Of a stretch of 64,000 nt of DNA, positions 37,184-47,460 are shown in pieces; within the stretch, counting starts at the first letter, position 1, and every line of letters begins with the position of its first letter. The position numbers and the translations under genes are program-made. The DNA comes from Musa acuminata AAA Group (taxonomy: Eukaryota; Streptophyta; Magnoliopsida; Zingiberales; Musaceae). Under the pieces are notes generated by a model. That model saw only the letters and a list, made by a program, of their open reading frames with translations. It was not told where the DNA came from and searched no databases. The DNA lies in the NCBI RefSeq assembly GCF_036884655.1, contig NC_088354.1:18660001-18724000 (forward strand). The letters run 5' to 3'.

Positions 37184-39536
37184 CTAACTAAGGTCGATTT
37201 CGACGCACTCTGGAGTTTCCCTTTCGGTCTGCTGTGCGACAAGTTCGACGCCAAGCTGCCCCTTGTCCCCTGCTCCAAATGCATACAATCTCCCAGAATC
37301 TGTCAAGGCAAAGGTATGTGCATTCCAGTAGATTGAGTTGGTGAGGCTAATCTGCACTACCCTTTCATTGATGTCCTTAAGTGAAGTTACTAATCTTGGG
37401 CTGAGTACATTGGCATGTCTGTTACCCTGCAATCAAAACAGAGCTTGGAATTAGCTGAGATACATTATCAACATTGCCCGGTATCAAGTGCCAAAACTCG
37501 AACTGGAGCAGACATTCCACTGCTGAACTTGCAAATGTTTCATAATCTAAATTCATCACCTAAAGTCAAGAAAAGGATCACAAGAGGCAAATTCCAAGGC
37601 TAAACTACACTATTGGCCTCAAAATTCTTAGGCGAGCTCTGTTGTCAATTTAGTATCAAAAGGAAAATGAGAAACAGAGCGACAAACCTGTCCATCAATG
37701 GCAGTGGAATGACCCAAGCTTGAGGATTCTCCACATCCAAATGAGTAGACATCCCCAGTATCGGAGACGACAAACGTAGTGTAGTCGCCTGTTGCGACAT
37801 GTATAGCCTTAATGTTGTCCAATGATTCAACCACCTTGGGAACAGATTCACAATCCTCATTCCCATGGCCCAAGCAGCCATAACGCCCCCATCCCCATGT
37901 GCACACCCGCCCATCTCTTCCAACAACAGCGGCATGCCAGGCACCAGCTGCAACCACTGTAGGCTGCAGGTTTAAAGCCTGGAACTGCTCGATTAACTTT
38001 GGGTGCTTTTCATCTGTCCTGGAACCATGCCCGAGCTTCCCTCCTAAGCCACAGCCCACAGAGTAGACAGACCTGCATTATGATCAAGTTAAGATCGAAG
38101 ATAAAAATTTGACAACGAATGCATCAATTGCATTCAGGGGACGTACAACTTGTTGGAAATCTAGGATCTAGGAAACCGGTCAACCAATATGACGTATACT
38201 AAAACAAGCGAAAAGATATAACAGCAATTGATAGATCATGTGATTACTATACTAATTAGTAATGCCTTCCTAAACAACAATACAAAGGATGTCATGGCAA
38301 GTTGCTTCTCTTGATGCACTAAAACGACCACATTGGTTCACATGACAAGGAAAAGGACAAGGAATACATCTCATCTTAGAATACTAAGTCAAAGAAGACT
38401 CACATGCCGCTTGGTTGACAAGCCAGTGCTAGAAGGTAACAGTAGCCAGCAGCAATCTGAACAACTGGTACATTCTCAAGAGGGCCTAACAGAAGCCGTG
38501 GTTCCAGGTCATTTGGTTCGGTGTGGTGGCCTAGCTTTGAGTCATTTCCCCAACAGAAAGTGTATACCCTGCCTTCTCGAGAAAGGACTGCAGTGAAGAA
38601 GTTCCCTATTGCTGCTTGAACCACATATATGTCTCTCAATGATTCCACCATTTGAGGCGTGGTCACAACCTTGGACCCTTGAACTGCATATTCTGCCTCC
38701 CCAAATGAGTCCTTTCCAAATGCATAAACTCGCCCAGCATCACTGATCAGCATTGTCCTCCCTGCTCCAGCAGCTGCTTGAATGATCCGAATGCCTTGCA
38801 GTGATCTGTCAAGCAGCAAACCTTTCTTGTTCTTGGTACACGATAATGTGCATCAAGTGTATGAAGCAACTGCAAAATTTAAAGCACCTTATGAGTCGTG
38901 GCCGCCACTCTTCCTCCAAGGTGCCATGGCCAAGCTGCCCTGAGCTGTTCGACCCAAAGGAGTACACAGATCCAGATGAAGTGACAGCAATACTGTGACC
39001 AGGTCCAGCAATTGCCTGAGAATTTTCTCTTCGGCAACATGCCTCACCTGCCAATATATACCTAAGAACTAGTTTCCAAGATCCCCCACAGCGTTGCTTT
39101 AGAAAGCCCCTTTCTTCTGAAGTCATCGGCTTAAAGATGGCCCTCTTCTGGCACATGTCCAATGCTGCAAGCTCCGTAATAGATAACTGGAAGTCGGGAG
39201 TGAAATTGGCAGGCTTCCTGAAAAATGTACATGTCACCTGCCACAAACATCGAAAACCATCAACAGCATTATCAATTCTATCAACAAGAGAAACATAAGA
39301 ACGCTACTTGCCTCCAGATTAGCAAGATCCTGGGGGTCCAAATTGCAAGCGGTAAGAACATGGAGAACGATAGAGGGGCTTGCAGCCAAGGGGAATTCCC
39401 CTGGGGTCAAGTCACCAAAGCAATGCCTTTGCACCCGTTGGAAGGTCTGCTGTAATGGGGGCATGAGAGAGAGCGATGGATCTACAATGGTGTGAAATGG
39501 TATGGAGGAACTGCTACCACTAGTGGTGGCATCCAT
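37184..39536 (-). CDS. RCC1-repeat protein
   Basis: Five coding exons on the minus strand: 39536-39312, 39237-38888, 38805-38404, 38072-37688 and 37426-37184, total 1605 nt, 534 residues plus stop. Residues 1-75 include an F-box-like SIVLHVLTACNLDPQDLANLE segment. Residues 149 to about 525 carry RCC1 repeats that form a beta-propeller: signatures GHSIAVTSSGSVYSFGSNSS, GRVYAFGKDSFG, GRVYTFCWGNDSKLGHH, GRVCTWGWGRYGCLGHG, GDVYSFGCGESSSLGHS and GRLYAFGAGDKGQLGVE. Members act as binding platforms; exact partner and function are not shown by sequence. It is not the UV-B receptor as far as I can see. The first intron (39311-39238) begins with GC, not GT. The others are GT-AG. Gene pairs tail to tail with CCT5. 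Confidence 0.95.
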
Positions 39537-41180
39537 CGGGCACTGTCCTGATCCTAAAGTGCCCCAAAGACCAAGAGCACAGGGAATTCAAGATGAAGCT
39601 TATGCCATTAACCACCATTGCCAAAGCACCACTCCAAAAGACCAATGAACTCCATATTGTAGCGAAGCAACACCCAGATCTAATCGCTGCATTACGTCTT
39701 ATGATCAATCAACTGATTTTGATCCTCAAACCTATGTGATTTTAACAAACAAACGGTCACAAAGAGTACTGTATATATCAGGAGCCTAATAGAAGAGCAG
39801 GGAGAAAAGGGGATGACCATCAGATAAGATATCAAGAAGCAAAACCAATCCAGCTAAGACAAAAAAATATAAGGTAATCCAAACGAACAAAACTACAAAA
39901 GTTAAGAAACACAAAGGCTGTTCGAAAAAAACACAAAATTTATATCAGCTAACAAATTTATGAATCCGCAATAACAAGTAGAATGGATAAGAGACCAAAG
40001 CAAGGACTGCTAGTTTTATGGGGCGAAGCATGCCAGCATCTTTCTGGCATTGTAGGTACCATGTTGTGTCATTGGCATGCCCTTGCACTGGTAGGTATAG
40101 ACCACAAATTAGTCTGGCCATATGTTGGCACTGTCACAACAATCCTTGTACATCAAGAATTGAAGAGGTGGCCATGTCTAAGATTACAGCTCAAGACCAT
40201 GAATGAGAAAAAGTTATGAAGAAACTTAGACGCATCAATTGGGACAGAAGACTGAAAATAAGTCTCAGCCTCATATAAGTGATAATCTAGAAATAGAAAG
40301 AGTACAAAGCCAAATAGAACCAGGAAAGCATATTCCCATTGATCAAAGATCATATATAAGAAAAGCATTGCACTTCAAAGAGAATACTTTTCCCATACAC
40401 ATCCATACTTAGCCGTCGACTCGGCAATTAGTCACACACTAAGAACATGAAATCTAAAACGAAAGCAGTAGTTAAGAGAAAAGACAGTTAAATATAGAAA
40501 GAAAAAGGGAACGGAAATCCCAAAGCAGATGATTATTAACAACACTCCAACTCCAATAGATTAGGTCTTGAAAGCTGGATCCAATCTCATGGACAAATAC
40601 CCACACTGACAAAAAGAATTGAACACCAATGGACATAGAACACCATATTCTTCATTCAAGCAAAAGATACCAGATGAAGAAAAATTAAATTAGACAAAAA
40701 ATTGAATCTTTAGGTCAACACGGCATTAAAACTACAGATTCGAAAATCCTTCCGTAAGAAAAGAGATGGAACTCGGAAGACAGATGAAAAGGCCAGGCAA
40801 AGAAACAGAGGCAGGAGAAAAGATCGGATTTGTATGATCCAGATCGGGTCAGATCGAGCAAGACAAGAACGAGAAACACAGTAAACCACCCCACCGATTC
40901 CCACAGGAGTCCAGATGGCGCCGACTGACCGAGTGATGGGCGATTGCTTCCTGTGCTCTTTCCCTTATCCTTTTCCCTGTTCTTCTCCACGATCGCAAAT
41001 TAGAGCTCAAGTTGGAGATGGATGCGATCCGAACACTTTCGCTCTTCGATCGGTATCGAGTATAGATTGGGATTGGGAACAATCAAGGAGAGGAATCGTA
41101 AGGGATGAGGGAGAAGAAGGGAAGAAGAGGGGAAGGAACGGGAAGAGAGACCAAGACGGGAAGGCGTCTAAGTGATGAGG
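39537..41180 (-). promoter_or_regulatory. RCC1 gene 5' leader and probable 5' UTR intron
   Basis: Between the likely transcription start (about 41180) and the start codon lie 1.6 kb with no good gene. The first part (about 41180-40860 on the minus strand) is pyrimidine-rich like a UTR; the middle looks intronic, but I could not fix splice sites. A tentative acceptor is near 39692 (gtaatgcag). Short frames such as 40715-40990 are not supported. Confidence 0.45.
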
Positions 41181-41208
41181 TGTCCGCTAGGTGGAGAGCA
41201 ATTGCCCA

Positions 41209-41216
41209 TTTTTATA
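41209..41216 (-). promoter_or_regulatory. TATA box of the RCC1 gene
   Basis: Minus strand TATAAAAA, followed about 30 bases downstream by a pyrimidine-rich leader. Its distance to D's LTR is under 400 bp. Confidence 0.6.
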
Positions 41217-41781
41217 CGCATTGCCGTGAGCGCCACGTCAGCGTTCGTAACGAAGCTAACGGGCTCCTTAACGTCGGGTTCACGGTTTTGAGACGGGCGG
41301 TCGGTTAAGGATCGGACTTGGACGATGGGCCGGATCAGACCGGACCATGTCGAGCCGGCCGAGACGAGACCGGACCGGACATTCACTTCACCATGTTTGT
41401 ATGTTGTTTTCTTGAAGTATAAATTCTATCCACAATTAAATGATAATGACAGTATATCAAACATTTACAAATACTAAGCTCTATCGGTTTAGATATCTTT
41501 TAATCAAACTTAGAACTGCATTTACAGTAAATATAGAAATCCCAACCCAATCCATAAAATACATTATTACGTATTACTTTGCCAATCTATGTGTCAAATG
41601 TTCTATGTGTCAAATGTTCTATACATTATTACGCAGCATTACAAGTTGGCTACGTACAGTATGTAAACCGTTGGGAACGAAGGAGGAAGGAAAAAATAGA
41701 ATATTATTATAGTATTAAAAATAAGAGGATTGACAAGAACTGCACACACTCTCTATTTATCTTGCTTCATGAACTATGGTC

Positions 41782-41792
41782 CTATTTATAGG
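41782..41792 (-). promoter_or_regulatory. Element D LTR TATA box
   Basis: Minus strand CCTATAAATAGG, nearly a perfect palindrome with its flanks. Directly downstream (minus sense) of the 43-bp array. It fires toward the RCC1 gene. Confidence 0.55.
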
Positions 41793-41803
41793 ACCAAGTG
41801 ATA

Positions 41804-42002
41804 ACCACCATATAATTACTAGATCATGATTGAGGTAGTTATTGAAACCACCCTATAACTACTAGATCATGATTAAGGTAGTTATTGAAACCACCCTATA
41901 ACTACTAGATCATGATTGAGGTAGTTATTGAAACCACCCTATAACTACTAGATCATGATTGAGATAGTTATTGAAATCATCATATAACTATTAGATCATG
42001 AT
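41804..42002 (-). repeat. 43-bp tandem array in LTR D
   Basis: Units start at 41804, 41847, 41890, 41933 and (partial) 41976. Units differ by one to a few bases. Lies in U3, directly upstream of the LTR TATA box. Confidence 0.93.
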
Positions 42003-42031
42003 AACTAGATAACTATGAATCAAATCTAACA

Positions 42032-42041
42032 CTCCCTCTTG
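42032..42041 (-). promoter_or_regulatory. Element D polypurine tract
   Basis: Minus strand caagagggag just inside the 3' LTR. Confidence 0.7.
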
Positions 42042-42059
42042 ATTTATAGTTACATACAC

Positions 42060-42659
42060 CGATTTATGACATGAAATAAATATGCTTTTGAACTGGAAGC
42101 GACCTGGTGAAGATATCTGCAACTTGTTCATCTGTTTCATAATACTTCATTATTATGGCTCCACTTGCTTCAAGATCTTGGATGAAATGATAGCGTATCT
42201 CTATATGCTTCGTTCTTCCATGAAATGTTGGATTCTTCGTCATTGCAATTGTGGCTTTATTATCATAAAATATTTTCGTTGCTTCTTTTTGTTCTTGATG
42301 AATATCTTCAAGAAGTCTTCTAAGCCATATTGCTTGACAAACTGCTGATGTTATGGCTATATATTCTACTTCCGATGTTAATAAGGTAGTTGTTGCTTAC
42401 TTTTTAGAACTCCAAGATATAGCTCCCGATCCGAGGCAAAAAACATTGCCTGAAGTACTCTTTCGATCATCTAAAGCTCTTGCCCAATCACTATCAGTGA
42501 AACTAGATAATTTACAATTAAAATTATGAGAATATCAAATACCATAATCTGTAGTTCTAGCAATATAACGCAGAATTCTTTTAACGGCTCCAAGATGATG
42601 TTTGCTTGGGCTATGCATAAACCTGAATACTACACCAATAGAAAATGCAATATCTAGTC
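42060..42659 (-). pseudogene. Element D RNase H
   Basis: Minus strand reads the RNase H part of pol up to the LTR-proximal end (RPVKHIEIRYHF-type segment near 42200, NKATIAMTKNP-type near 42240). A CAA-to-TAA stop sits in the SWSSKK motif around 42398. The frame is cut at 42659 by C; the missing upstream part is at 51497. Confidence 0.8.
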
Positions 42660-43163
42660 TGTTGTATCTCGGATTTTGATGATGAAGCCAATTGTTATTT
42701 GTTATCTAATCCATATGTTGAGATAAGTGTGCAGGATTAACTACAATGAAAGTAAGACATGCAGTAGGAGTTGAGCCGAAGTTAAAGACTATGATCACGT
42801 TGGGAATTCGAGAGCTCGACGGAAGTCCGGACGGTCATCGGAGGTTCTGCGGGAACAACTCCGAGAAGTCCAGGAGCTTGCCAAAAGAAGCTCATCGGAA
42901 CTCACCAAGTGGATCGTCGCAAGTCCAGGAGTTTGCTGGAAGTTCGTCGGAGCATCGCCGGAGGTTCGTCGGATGTTCGCCGGAAGAAGCGATTGACGCA
43001 CCGGAGCAAGCTATAGTAAATGTTTTAAGAATTGTCGTAGTTAGCATGTAGATTAAGTTAGGAATGGGAGGTGATCCCATTAACTTAATCTGGGGGCAAT
43101 TGGGCCCTTGACAGACCCAAATTGGGCCGAATGGATCAACCCATTTGGACCAGAATTCCTACT

Positions 43164-43453
43164 AGGCGATGGCACCGCTAGGGTCGGCGGTGGCACCGCC
43201 CAGGAAAGGGTCTCCCAGGAAAGCTGGGCGGTGCAACCGCCCCAGGCAGGCGGTGGCATTGCTTGGGCTCAGTCTCTGAGCGAGACTGGGCAGTGCAACC
43301 GCCCCTGACAGACAGTGGCACCGCCAGGGCTCAGTCTCCGAGCGAGACTGGGTGGTGCAACCGCCCCTATCAGGCGGTGGCACCGCCCAGAAGCTCAGTC
43401 TCCGAGCTGCTAGGCGGTTGTACCGCCCCAGTCAGGAGGTGGTACCGCCAGGA
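43164..43453 (+). repeat. GC-rich inverted-repeat array in LTR C (5' copy)
   Basis: About five units combining ggcggtggcaccgcc-type palindromes with ctcagtctccgagcgagactg palindromic spacers, ending about 60 bp before the TATA box. The corresponding array in the 3' LTR (50572-50777) has one unit fewer. Confidence 0.88.
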
Positions 43454-43510
43454 CCCCGGAAATCCGGGAAAAGACATTTTTTAGCTCCAAATTCAAACTA
43501 GTTTGGGGCC

Positions 43511-43518
43511 TATATATA
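43511..43518 (+). promoter_or_regulatory. LTR C TATA box
   Basis: tatatata between GC-rich flanks (ggggcc...ccccacc); counterpart at 50836-50843 in the 3' LTR. Confidence 0.65.
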
Positions 43519-44169
43519 CCCCACCCTTTCCTGCATGAAAGGGCACCGAAAATCCAATCTTACTCTGTGATTTTCAGAGCTCAAAAGTATTGTAAAGGCT
43601 AGAAGTTCTCCTCCCTCTTTTTCCAAGTTTTGATCTTTCAAGAGAGGAGAGAAAGTTTGCAAGGGTTGTCTCCTAAGCTTGTCAAAAGGAGTGAAACTGT
43701 AAAAGGGTGGTTGGCCTTCGCCTATTGAAGGAAGGCCTCTAGTGGACGTCGGTGACCTCGTTGGTGGATGTAGGTCAAGATTGACCGAACCACTCTAAAT
43801 CTCGGTTTGCATTTACTTTGAGCATTTTATCTTGACTGCAAACCTCCTCAATAGCTTACTGCCTTCTGCTCTTTTACGAACTCACTTTCAAGTTAAGTTT
43901 CCGAAAATGATTTTACGTCGGAAATCGATTTTATCGTACGAACATCATATTTCAGTTTGCGCTTACATTTCGATTTCTATCTTAACTGCAAACTTCCTGC
44001 CTTACTTTACTTTAAATACATTTCTGTAAGCTTTCAAAGTTATTATCTGCACGAAACGACTTTTACGTCGGAATCGGATTTCAATGTACGAACGCAGTTT
44101 TAATCGTCGAAAGTTTTCCGCTGCACCAATTCACCCCCCCCCCCTCTTAGTGCTCTTGATCCTAACAAT

Positions 44170-44181
44170 TTGTATCAGAGC
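44170..44181 (+). promoter_or_regulatory. Element C primer binding site
   Basis: ttgtatcagagc, one mismatch to the initiator-Met tRNA site at its second base. E, B and F have the intact site. Confidence 0.88.
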
Positions 44182-44217
44182 GGGGTTAACTCTCAAACGG
44201 ATTAAAACCCAAGAGAG

Positions 44218-45801
44218 ATGGCATACGCCAGAAACCAAGAGGGCCACTTTATTACACGTCCACCCATGTTCAATGGGACGGACTACACCTATTGGAAGAA
44301 CCGAATGAGGATCTTTCTTATTTCAATGGATTTTGAACTTTGGAATCTTGTCGAAAATGGATTTTCGAAGTCTTCTCTTCCAATGATCGATTGGAATGAA
44401 TTGGAGAAGAAGACTTTCGCTCTTAATGCAAAGGCTATGAATGCCTTATTTTGTGCGCTTGATAAAAATGAGTTCAATCGTGTTTCAGTTTATGAAACCG
44501 CGTTTGATATTTGGCATACACTCGAAGTGACTTAAGAAGGCATAAGTAGAGTGAAAGAGTCAAAAATCAATCTTTTGATACATTCTTTTGAACTTTTTCG
44601 AATGAAACCGAGCGAGACTATTGGCGACATGTACACCCGTTTCACGGATATCGTCAGTGGTCTAAAAGGACTCGGCAAAAGTTTTTTGGATTTTGAGCTC
44701 GTAAATAAGATTCTAAGATCCCTTCCTAAGAGTTGGGACCCTAAAGTCACTGCTATTCAAGAGGCTAAAGATTTAAACAACTTCCCTCTTGAAGAACTAA
44801 TCGGGTCATTAATGACCTATGAAATGACTTGCAAGGCTCATGAAGAGCAAGAAGACATCATTCCAAAGAACAGGAAAGATATGACACATAGAACTTTAGA
44901 TGACTACTTGAGAGAAAACTCAAGCGATGAGAACTGTGACGATGACTTGGCACTTCTAACAAGGAAATTCAAAAAATTCATCAAGAGAAACAAGTTTAAA
45001 AGTGACACAAAAAATAAACTTGAACCCAAAAAGGACCAAGTTATTTGTTATGAATGCAAAAAGCCGAGACACTCCAAAAGTGATTGTCCCCAAGCCAAGA
45101 AGAGAACATCAAAGATGAAGGCGCTTAAAGCAACGTGGGATGACTTGAGTGCGTCCGAAGAAGAGGAGTCCAACACCGAGCAAGTTGCTCATTATGCCTT
45201 AATGGCCATCGGAGAAGAGGTAACAAATTTAATTGATGTAGATTTATCATTTGATGAATTATTAAATACCTTCCATGACTTATTTGATGAATGCAAAATA
45301 ATTAATAGAAAATATAAATTACTAAAAAATAAGCATGATAGTCTTGTTAGCAATTTTGATAAATTAAAAACTGAATATCATGATAGCTTAGTTCAATGTG
45401 AAAAATGACATGATCTAGAAACTCTCCAAAAGAAAAACTTGCTACTTAAGGACACCTTGAAGAAATTCAAGGTTGGTAGCAAGTCTTTGAACATGATCCT
45501 TGCAAACAAGGGTCACGTTCCCAAAAGAAGTGGAATCGGATTTGTGAGAAGTCCTCACCAAAATCCAATCACCTTCATAAAAGGCACTATTTTACATGTT
45601 CAACACCAAAGCAAATGCAACTTTTGTTGCAAACATGGACATAAAATGTATCATTGTCCATTCAAGAAAATTAGTCCGAACAAACTGATTTGGGTTCATA
45701 AAGGAACCGTGATAAACTCTATGCAACATAATAAACAATGTAGATCAGTTTTTGAGGCACCCAAAAGTAAATGGGTACCTAAAAATTATCCTTTCTTGTA
45801 G
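44218..45801 (+). pseudogene. Element C Gag with two zinc knuckles
   Basis: Starts MAYARNQEGHFITRPPMFNG. A TAA ends the first segment at 44533-44535 and a TGA (TGC in copy B) ends the next at 45406-45408. The first knuckle is CYECKKPRHSKSDC, about two thirds along; the second, CNFCCKHGHKMYHC, lies at about 45615-45655. The last segment ends at a TAG (45799-45801) shared by position with B and F. Confidence 0.9.
45799..45801 (+). other. In-frame UAG at the gag/protease junction of C
   Basis: Context is TTC TTG TAG AGA CAT. It lies between the second zinc knuckle and the protease site. Confidence 0.85.
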
Positions 45802-46200
45802 AGACATTCACCATCACAAGCTAAGAGCAAGAGATGGTACCTTGATAGTGAATGCTCAAGGCATATGACCAGAGATCCATCTCAATTCTCTAAGCTCACT
45901 AGCATAGACGAAGACTATGTCACCTTTGGAGACAATAACAAGGGTAAAATCATTGGCAAAGGAACTATAGGTAACAAATCCAACTTCTTTATTAACGATG
46001 TTTTGTTAGTTGATGGTTTAAAACATAACCTCTTAAGTATTAGTCAATTATGTGATAAAGGATATATCGTCAAATTCGAATCTAATGCTTGCATCATTGA
46101 AAAACCACACCAAAACACATCTATGATTGCATTAAAACAGAATAACATATACACCATTGACATCAATGATCTTTGCAATGAAATGTGTTTCTCGGTTTTG
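45802..46200 (+). pseudogene. Element C protease
   Basis: Reads RWYLDSECSRHMT, so the DSG triad of B and F is DSE here (Gly to Glu), which should inactivate it. The frame runs on without a stop through the flap region into integrase. Confidence 0.88.
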
Positions 46201-47460
46201 AATGAGGATGCTTGGCTTTGGCATAGGAGATTAGGTCATGCTAGCATGAAACTAATCACTCAAATATCATCCAAAGAACTTGTACGAGGAATTCCTTATA
46301 TCAAGTTCATCAAAGATAATGTGTGTGATGCTTGTCAATTAGGAAAACAAACTAAGAGTAGTTTCAAATCTAAGAATCAAATAAGCACCTCTAGGCCCTT
46401 ACAATTAATCCATATGGATTTGTTCGGACCAATCTCTACATCAAGCCTAGGAGGTAGCAAATACGCCTTTGTCATTGTAGATGACTATAGTAGATACACA
46501 TGGACTTACTTCTTGAAACATAAAAATGAATGCTTTAAATATTTCACCAAGTTTTATAAACTTGTTCAAAATGAAAAGGGTTTTATGATTTTATTAATTC
46601 GAAGTGATCACGGTGGAGAATTTCAAAACCGTGATTTCCAAGAATTTTGTGAATATAATGGATACAACCACAACTTTTCCACTCCAAGAAATCCTCAACA
46701 AAATGGAGTAATAGAAAGAAAGAATAGAAATTTACAAGAAATGGCAAGAACCATGTTAAATGAACATAGCCTACCCAAATACTTTTGGGCCGAAGTCGTA
46801 AACTCTGCATGCTATATTTTGAATAGAGTTCTAGTAAGACCCTTACTCACCAAAACTCCATATGAGTTGTGGAAAAATAAAAAACCCAATGTTTCATATT
46901 TTAAAGTTTTTGAGTGTAAGTATTTTATCTTGAACGAAAAAGATGCCTTAGGAAAATTTAATGCTAAATCCGATGATAAAATTTTTCTTGGTTATTCTTC
47001 GGTTTCTAAAGCTTTTCGTATCTTCAATAAAAGAACTTTAATTATAGAAGAATCCATTCATGTTGTTTTCAATGAGACTTCCGAAATCAAGGAAAATGAT
47101 TTTGATGATGATGTTAATTTTAATTCTTTGAATTTAAATGAAACCCCTTCTCCAACTAGCAACTTGGATGCATCCACTTCCGAAACACCCTTACCCAAGG
47201 ATTGGAAGTATGTAGATGCTCATCCTAAGGAGCTAATCCTAGGAGATACATCTAAGGGGGTTCAAACACGTTCTTCTCTTAAAAATTTCTGTGCCAACGC
47301 CGCTTTTCTCTCCCAAATTGAACCTAAATGTATTGACGAAGCCATGAAAGATGATTCATGGATTATCGCAATGCAAGATGAGTTAAATCAATTTGAGAGA
47401 AATAAGGTATGTAAGCTTGTTCTTAGGCCAAATGACCATTTAGTTATTGGTACTAAATGA
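46201..47460 (+). CDS. Element C integrase
   Basis: The long frame (45865-47460, 531 codons) includes the pre-integrase zinc segment WHRRLGHASM / CDACQLGKQ, core motifs [27 protein letters not shown] and NGVIERKN and the C-terminal copia segment [14 protein letters not shown]. It ends at a TGG-to-TGA stop just before RT. Some positions differ from B (for example FECKYFIL for FGCKCFIL). Confidence 0.9.
   Translation, partial: NEDAWLWHRRLGHASMKLITQISSKELVRGIPYIKFIKDNVCDACQLGKQTKSSFKSKNQISTSRPLQLIHMDLFGPISTSSLGGSKYAFVIVDDYSRYTWTYFLKHKNECFKYFTKFYKLVQNEKGFMILLIRSDHGGEFQNRDFQEFCEYNGYNHNFSTPRNPQQNGVIERKNRNLQEMARTMLNEHSLPKYFWAEVVNSACYILNRVLVRPLLTKTPYELWKNKKPNVSYFKVFECKYFILNEKDALGKFNAKSDDKIFLGYSSVSKAFRIFNKRTLIIEESIHVVFNETSEIKENDFDDDVNFNSLNLNETPSPTSNLDASTSETPLPKDWKYVDAHPKELILGDTSKGVQTRSSLKNFCANAAFLSQIEPKCIDEAMKDDSWIIAMQDELNQFERNKVCKLVLRPNDHLVIGTK

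Larger units (their letters stand above)
41394..42031 (-). repeat. Element D 3' LTR (left edge uncertain)
   Basis: The right edge at 42031 (ctaaca on the plus strand) abuts a polypurine tract and a minus-strand TATA box lies at about 41782-41792. A 43-bp tandem array occupies 41804-42002. The other edge may be at 41394, 41403 or nearer 41590; no second LTR is in view to decide. Confidence 0.65.
42660..44167 (+). repeat. Element C 5' LTR
   Basis: 1508 bp from TGTTGTATCTC to GATCCTAACA. GC-rich array 43164-43453, TATA box 43511-43518 and an 11-base C run at 44134-44144. The 3' copy is shorter, mainly because one array unit is missing. Confidence 0.94.

Noticed and set aside
40715..41308. Open frames near the RCC1 promoter
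   Set aside because: Found on both strands in the leader and promoter area, with no similarity or good context.
41804..42002. Regular array as a CRISPR-like locus
   Set aside because: Units are contiguous without unique spacers; plant nuclear LTR sequence.
44170..44181. tRNA gene signal at the primer sites
   Set aside because: Only the 12-base complement to the tRNA end is present; no tRNA body or boxes around it.
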